Assembly (NCBI GenBank): GCA_026126215.1
Contig: JAHCJQ010000007.1
Coordinates: forward strand, 1 to 64,000
Reading direction: 5' to 3'
Length of the DNA: 64,000 bases
DNA from: Alphaproteobacteria bacterium
GTDB lineage: Bacteria > Pseudomonadota > Alphaproteobacteria > Ferrovibrionales > Ferrovibrionaceae
Shown here: one piece after another, positions 59,278 to 64,000 of the stretch
How positions within the stretch are numbered: position 1 is the stretch's first letter
Layout of the letters: the number at the start of each line of letters is the position of its first letter
Notes under the pieces: generated by a model
Databases searched by the model: none
What the model was told of the DNA's origin: nothing
Seen by the model: only the letters and a program-made list of their open reading frames with translations
Program-made: the position numbers and the translations under genes

Positions 59278-59672
59278 CCTACCTTGCGTTTGCGTCCATG
59301 TTCGTCGATGGCAACATAGACGAACGTGCCCTCGGTGACCTTGATTTCGCCCGGATCGAGCCGACGCTGGACTATGGTCTCCATGAAGACGCTGATCGAG
59401 GTCTGCCCGATCCTTGTCACTCGACCATAGATTGAGACCAGGTCTCCGACCCGGATCGGCTGATGGAAGCGCATGGCGTCCACCGCGACGGTCGCCACCC
59501 GCCCATGGGCCCGCCGCGCCGCCACGATACCTCCGGCAATATCCATTTGCGAGAGTACCCAGCCGCCGAAAATGTCCCCATTGCCGTTCATGTCCGCCGG
59601 CATCGGGGCCGTGCGGATGATCGGTTCGCCGCGGGGATTCTCCTGCCTGTTCTCCTGCAATCGCGCCTCCAC
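59274..59672 (-). CDS. YciA-type acyl-CoA thioesterase
   Basis: Hexameric hotdog-fold thioesterase of the YciA family with broad acyl-CoA range in E. coli. Reading from the GTG at 59672 gives 132 residues, the length of E. coli YciA; a GTG at 59750 would add 26 residues but would leave only 3 bases to parE, which is divergent. MNGNGDIFGGWVLSQMDIAG and VAVDAMRFHQPIRVGDLVSI are hallmarks. Start choice is uncertain. Confidence 0.85.
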   Translation of the reverse strand: MEARLQENRQENPRGEPIIRTAPMPADMNGNGDIFGGWVLSQMDIAGGIVAARRAHGRVATVAVDAMRFHQPIRVGDLVSIYGRVTRIGQTSISVFMETIVQRRLDPGEIKVTEGTFVYVAIDEHGRKRKVG

Positions 59673-59753
59673 CAGATATGGTTGTTCCACGACTCCTGCC
59701 CCACTATACTCCGTCGGGTACTCCTGAACATCAGAGCAACATCCCGTCACCTC

Positions 59754-61718
59754 ATGAATGACCTGTTCAGCGCCCAGAAACTACGGGCCTCCTCCGACTA
59801 TACGGCGAAGGACATCGAGGTCCTCGAAGGACTCGAGCCGGTCCGGCGCAGGCCGGGCATGTATGTCGGCGGCACCGACGAGCGCGCCTTGCACCACCTG
59901 GTGGCGGAGATTCTCGACAATGCCATGGACGAGGCGGTGGCCGGTCATGCCGACCGGATCGAGATCGAGCTGAACGCCGACGGTTCGGTGCGCATCGACG
60001 ACAACGGGCGGGGCATACCGATCGACCGGCATCACCGTTTCAAGGACAAGTCGGCGCTTGAGGTCATCCTCACCACGCTGCATTCGGGCGGCAAGTTTTC
60101 CAACAAGTCCTATGCGACGGCGGGCGGCCTGCATGGCGTCGGCCTGTCGGTCGTCAACGCCCTTTCCGATCGGCTTCGCGTCGAGGTTGCCCGCGAGCGC
60201 GAACTCTGGGCGCAGGACTATGCACGCGGGCTTCCGGTATCGAAACTGAAGAAGGTCGGCGCAGCACCGAACCGGCGCGGCACCAGTATCGTCTTTCACC
60301 CGGATCCGGAGATATTCGGCAAGGGCGCGCATTTCCGCCCCTCGCGCATGTTCCGCATGGCGCGCTCGAAAGCCTATCTGTTTCGTGGCGTCGAGATACG
60401 CTGGAAATGCGCCGGCGCGCTGATCTCCGACGACACGCCGGAAGCCGCCATCCTGCATTTCCCGGGCGGGCTGGACGACTTTCTGACCGCGCAGCTCGAA
60501 GGGCGTCCGAGCGTGACGCCGCGCAGCTTCTCCGGCCGTGCCCCGATCGCGGACGGCCGTGGCCGGGTGGAATGGGCTATCGCCTGGCCGGTCGAGGGCG
60601 AAGGCCATATCAGCTCCTACTGCAACACCATCCCGACGCCCGAAGGCGGCACGCACGAACAGGGCTTTCGTTCCGGCTTGCTGCGCGCGCTCAAGGGCTA
60701 CGGCGAGCTGGTCAACAATCGCCGCGCGGCGCAGGTCACCGCCGAGGATCTGCTGGGCGGCGCGCTGGCGCTGCTTTCCATTTTCATTCCCGAGCCGCAG
60801 TTTCAGGGTCAGACGAAGGAGAAACTCGCGTCTGCCGATGCGACCCGCTGGGTCGAAGCGGCGATCAAGGATCATTTCGACCACTGGCTGACCGCGGCGC
60901 CGGAGTTCGCCAACGCGCTTCTCGGCCATGCCATCGATCGTGCCGAGGAGCGGCTGCGCCGGCGTCAGGAGAAGGAAGTCGGGCGCAAGAGCGCCACCCG
61001 GAAACTGCGCCTGCCCGGCAAGCTGGCGGACTGTTCCAAGGATGCTTCGGCCGGCACGGAGATCTTCCTGGTGGAGGGCGATTCGGCTGGCGGTTCGGCA
61101 AAGCAGGCACGCAACCGGGAAACGCAGGCCGTTCTGCCGCTGCGCGGCAAGATCCTGAACGTCGCCTCGGCCGCTGCCGGAAAACTGATGGCGAACCAGG
61201 AACTGGCCGATCTCATGCAAGCCCTCGGATGCGGTGCCGGCGAGCGCTTCAGCGAGGACGACCTGCGCTACGACAAGGTCATTATCATGACCGACGCCGA
61301 CGTGGACGGCGCGCATATCGCGTCCCTGCTGATGACCTTCTTCTATCGGGAAATGCCGAAGCTCATCGAGGGCGGACATCTCTATCTCGCCCAGCCGCCG
61401 CTCTACCGCCTCTCGCAGGGCGGCAAGGTGTTCTACGCCCGCGACGACCGGCACAAGGACGAGCTTCTGAAGACCGAGTTCACCGGAAAAGGCAAGGTCG
61501 AGATCAATCGGTTCAAGGGTCTGGGCGAGATGTCGCAGCAGCAGCTTCGCGAGACGACCATGGATCCACGGAAGCGGAATCTGTTGCGCGTCGTCCTGCC
61601 GGAGGACGACCAGGAATTCACCGCCGAGCGGGTCGAGCACCTGATGGGGCGCAAGCCGGAACTGCGGTTCGCCTTCATTCAGGAGAACGCCGCACTGGCG
61701 GTCGAGGTCGACGTGTAG
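59754..61718 (+). CDS. parE: DNA topoisomerase IV subunit B
   Basis: ATPase subunit of topoisomerase IV, partner of ParC (encoded at 9244-11460). 654 residues. ATP site: EILDNAMDEAV (Asn56), DDNGRGIPID, GGLHGVGLSVVNALS. TOPRIM domain: PGKLADCSK, FLVEGDSAGGSAKQ and IMTDADVDGAHI. The start at 59754 (MNDLFSAQKL) is chosen over a longer in-frame extension lying in the YciA antisense region. Divergent from the thioesterase gene. Confidence 0.96.
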   Translation: MNDLFSAQKLRASSDYTAKDIEVLEGLEPVRRRPGMYVGGTDERALHHLVAEILDNAMDEAVAGHADRIEIELNADGSVRIDDNGRGIPIDRHHRFKDKSALEVILTTLHSGGKFSNKSYATAGGLHGVGLSVVNALSDRLRVEVARERELWAQDYARGLPVSKLKKVGAAPNRRGTSIVFHPDPEIFGKGAHFRPSRMFRMARSKAYLFRGVEIRWKCAGALISDDTPEAAILHFPGGLDDFLTAQLEGRPSVTPRSFSGRAPIADGRGRVEWAIAWPVEGEGHISSYCNTIPTPEGGTHEQGFRSGLLRALKGYGELVNNRRAAQVTAEDLLGGALALLSIFIPEPQFQGQTKEKLASADATRWVEAAIKDHFDHWLTAAPEFANALLGHAIDRAEERLRRRQEKEVGRKSATRKLRLPGKLADCSKDASAGTEIFLVEGDSAGGSAKQARNRETQAVLPLRGKILNVASAAAGKLMANQELADLMQALGCGAGERFSEDDLRYDKVIIMTDADVDGAHIASLLMTFFYREMPKLIEGGHLYLAQPPLYRLSQGGKVFYARDDRHKDELLKTEFTGKGKVEINRFKGLGEMSQQQLRETTMDPRKRNLLRVVLPEDDQEFTAERVEHLMGRKPELRFAFIQENAALAVEVDV

Positions 61719-61834
61719 CGGCTTTGCCCTCCGGCCAGTCTACTTCCGCATTTGGCAGGAAGGGGACGGCGAGACGGGGACGGAGCCGAAAAACAGATAT
61801 CAATGGGCGCAAACGTGGCTGACGGCCGGGTGGC

Positions 61835-62542
61835 TCAACCGCTGCACAGGAGCCAGCGACGCATTGCTGCATTGACCTCCGCGGGCATCTCCATGGTCGA
61901 AAGATGTCCGCAGCGGGGCAGCAGCACGAGTTCGGCACCCGCAATGCCCGCCGCGATCTCGCGCGACAGCTCCGGCGGCGTCACCAGATCCTGATCACCG
62001 CACAGAACCAGGGTCGGACAGGCGATCCGCTGCAGCATCGGGCGACTGTCCGGCCGCGCGATGATGGCGGCCTGCTGACGCAGGAAGCCATCACGGCCAA
62101 CCTCTTCCGCCATGGCGGAGACGCGGCTGGTCAGCCCAACTTCCCCGAGCCGGTCCGGATGCAGGAAAAGCGGCAGAAGGCGTGGCGTCACACCCTTGAA
62201 TTTACCCTTTTCCGCTAATGACATAAGGTCTTTTCTTCGAGTCGTTTGTTCAATCGTGTCGGGACGTGCTGATGTGTCGAGCAGCGCCAGCGCCCGGACC
62301 CGGACGGCGGCCTGACGCATGATCTCGAAGGCCACATACCCGCCCATCGAAAGGCCCGCCAGGGCGAAGCGGTCCGGTGCTTCGGCCAGGATCGAACGTG
62401 CCATATCGGACAAGTTGTCGAACTGCCGCTGCGCGCGCGTGATGCGGATCTCGGCAATATCACCTAGATTTGCCACCTGGTCGCGCCAGAGATCATCGGT
62501 GCAGAGAAGTCCTGGAACAAGAAGCAGCGGGATCTTCGCCAT
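61835..62542 (-). CDS. Alpha/beta hydrolase
   Basis: 235-residue alpha/beta-fold hydrolase. LLLVPGLLCTDDLWRDQ, the nucleophile elbow GLSMGGYVAFE with Ser near 72, CGDQDLVTPP and the late RCGHLSTMEMPAEV (His). It is divergent from the RNA helicase gene. Substrate unknown; resembles small MenH-like or esterase enzymes. Confidence 0.87.
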   Translation of the reverse strand: MAKIPLLLVPGLLCTDDLWRDQVANLGDIAEIRITRAQRQFDNLSDMARSILAEAPDRFALAGLSMGGYVAFEIMRQAAVRVRALALLDTSARPDTIEQTTRRKDLMSLAEKGKFKGVTPRLLPLFLHPDRLGEVGLTSRVSAMAEEVGRDGFLRQQAAIIARPDSRPMLQRIACPTLVLCGDQDLVTPPELSREIAAGIAGAELVLLPRCGHLSTMEMPAEVNAAMRRWLLCSG

Positions 62543-62694
62543 GCCATACCTGACCGGCCGCGCTCCGATTGCTATATCGCAGTCGCGGACATTGCCTTAA
62601 AACATTGACAAGGGCCGCATTTTCACTAGATTTCGCCTCGAAAGTCCATGCCCCGCCCCTGCATGAGGGGCCACAAACTAGCGACAGGAACTGA

Positions 62695-64000
62695 ATGCGT
62701 TTCGCAGATCTCGGCCTCGGGCCGGAGGTCCTCAAGGCTGTTGAGGAAGCCGGATACCTGGAGCCCACGCCCATCCAGGCACAGGCCATCCCCCATATTC
62801 TCATGGGGCGCGACGTGCTGGGAACGGCGCAGACGGGCACCGGCAAAACGGCCGGCTTCACCCTGCCGATGATCGAGATCCTGGCCGCCGGGCGGGCGAA
62901 GGCGCGCATGCCCCGCTCGCTGATCATTGAGCCGACGCGCGAGCTGGCCGACCAAGTGGCGCGAAATTTCGAGACCTACGGAAAGTTCCATAAGCTTTCC
63001 ATGGCTCTCCTCATCGGCGGCGTCGGCATGGCCGAGCAGGAGAAGCGGCTCGATCGCGGCGTGGACGTTCTGATCGTGACGCCGGGTCGCCTGCTCGACA
63101 TGATCGAGCGCGGCAAGGTCATGCTCACGGGCGTCAAGATTCTGGTGATCGACGAGGCGGACCGCATGATGGACATGGGCTTCATGCCCGACGTCCAGAA
63201 GATCGTGAGCTACCTGCCGCCGATCCGCCAAACGCTGTTCTTCTCCGCCACCATGCCGCCAGAGATGCGCAGGCTGGCCGACTCCTTCCTCACTAACCCG
63301 AAAGAGGTGGCGGTGGCACCGCAGGCGACCGCGGCGGCGACCGTGGAGCAGGCGATCCTATACATCTCCGCGGGCGACAAGCGCGAGGCTCTGCGCCAGC
63401 TCCTGCGCGCGGAGAACGTGCGCAATGCCATCGTATTCTGCAATCGCAAGCGCGACGTCAACCTGCTGCACAAATCGTTGCTCAAGCACGGACTGAACAC
63501 CGCCGAGCTGCATGGCGACATGGCGCAGTCGGCACGCATGGCGACGCTCGAGAAATTCAAGAACGGCGAAATCAGCATGCTGGTCGCCTCGGACGTGGCG
63601 GCGCGCGGCCTCGACGTGCAGGGCTTGAGCCACGTCTTCAATTTCGACGTGCCCATTCATGCGGAAGACTACGTGCACCGGATCGGACGGACGGGACGGG
63701 CCGGACAGTCGGGCCATGCATTCACGCTCGCGACGCCGGCGGAACGCAAGTACGTGACCGCCATCGAGGAGATGCTGGGAAAACCCATTCCTACCATCCA
63801 GCTCGACGCCATCGCACCACCGGCACCGGAAGAGGAGGAGGCGGCAGAGGCCCGTGGCGGACGCCGCAAGCGGCCGGCTCGTGCCAAAAGCGAGAAGGCG
63901 GAAACGGAAAAGGCTGCCCGTCCGCGCCGTGGCCGCCGCGAGAAAGCCGCGCAACCCGTTATGGCGGCTTTGCCCGAGCAGACTGTGCCGGTTGAGCCAC
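62695..64000 (+). CDS. rhlE: DEAD-box RNA helicase RhlE, cut by the window end
   Basis: ATP-dependent RNA helicase; about 435 residues visible and still open at the last base. ATG at 62695 with AGGAA just upstream. Motifs: Q-motif PTPIQ, I AQTGTGKT (45-52), Ia PTRELADQV, TPGRLLDM, II VIDEADRMMDMGF, III SATMPPE, V SDVAARGLDV and VI HRIGRTGRAG. A long tail after about 375 mixes acidic (PAPEEEEAAEARG) and basic stretches (GRRKRPARAKSEK), as in RhlE relatives. Acts in RNA turnover or ribosome assembly. Confidence 0.94.
   Translation, partial: MRFADLGLGPEVLKAVEEAGYLEPTPIQAQAIPHILMGRDVLGTAQTGTGKTAGFTLPMIEILAAGRAKARMPRSLIIEPTRELADQVARNFETYGKFHKLSMALLIGGVGMAEQEKRLDRGVDVLIVTPGRLLDMIERGKVMLTGVKILVIDEADRMMDMGFMPDVQKIVSYLPPIRQTLFFSATMPPEMRRLADSFLTNPKEVAVAPQATAAATVEQAILYISAGDKREALRQLLRAENVRNAIVFCNRKRDVNLLHKSLLKHGLNTAELHGDMAQSARMATLEKFKNGEISMLVASDVAARGLDVQGLSHVFNFDVPIHAEDYVHRIGRTGRAGQSGHAFTLATPAERKYVTAIEEMLGKPIPTIQLDAIAPPAPEEEEAAEARGGRRKRPARAKSEKAETEKAARPRRGRREKAAQPVMAALPEQTVPVEP

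Noticed and set aside
1-64000. CRISPR array, tRNA or prophage
   Set aside because: No regularly spaced repeats, no tRNA-like cloverleaf that I could support, and no phage structural or integrase gene was seen.

Overview
The window is 64 kb of high-GC chromosome from an alphaproteobacterium, most likely a Rhodospirillales-type organism. The evidence is the gene complement, the single bifunctional RelA/SpoT gene beside rpoZ, an imuA-imuB-dnaE2 cassette with an alphaproteobacterial GTTC-N7-GTTC LexA box, and Bpt-type aminoacyl-protein transferase. No rRNA or tRNA gene and no intact insertion sequence was seen.

Layout. 0-3.2 kb: flagellar stator motAB, a thioesterase and bpt. 3.3-9.1 kb: a TRAP transporter split tail to tail (dctP forward, dctQM reverse, with an unusual acidic tail on DctM), a CoA ligase and a coiled-coil membrane protein. 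9.2-20.7 kb: a long reverse-strand housekeeping block, folK-rpoZ-rsh-pyrE-DUF2062-pdxJ-acpS-lepB-rnc-era-(Pmp3)-recO-parC, many members coupled by 4-base stop/start overlaps. 20.8-31.5 kb: NYN protein, UDG, a sulfite-oxidase-like protein, smpB, dapA, a secreted unknown, lytic transglycosylase and a forward metabolic string (HAD dehalogenase, hydrolase, threonine dehydratase, DedA, class II aldolase). 31.6-37.0 kb: the SOS mutagenesis cassette with its LexA box. 37.1-40.3 kb: PhyH dioxygenase, DUF427, an HPt protein paired with a receiver lacking its phosphorylatable Asp, and two small lipoproteins. 40.3-41.5 kb: a small accessory scar with higA, a decapitated higB and about 0.7 kb of unassigned DNA.

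41.5-56.6 kb is the most interesting part: eleven reverse-strand genes, most overlapping by 1-4 bases, read as one catabolic operon. In transcription order they are an FAD subunit, a fused 2Fe-2S/molybdenum hydroxylase, a 6-hydroxynicotinate-reductase-like protein, a UPF0280 protein, a DUF1185 protein, a branched-chain-type ABC importer (binding protein, fused LivHM permease, LivG, LivF) and HyuA/HyuB. Together they suggest uptake of an N-heterocycle, ring hydroxylation, reductive dearomatisation and ATP-dependent lactam opening. The substrate and the roles of UPF0280 and DUF1185 are unknown.

56.7-64 kb: 5'-nucleotidase-type lipoprotein, OmpA-domain lipoprotein, VOC protein, YciA-type thioesterase, parE, an alpha/beta hydrolase and a RhlE-type RNA helicase cut by the window edge.
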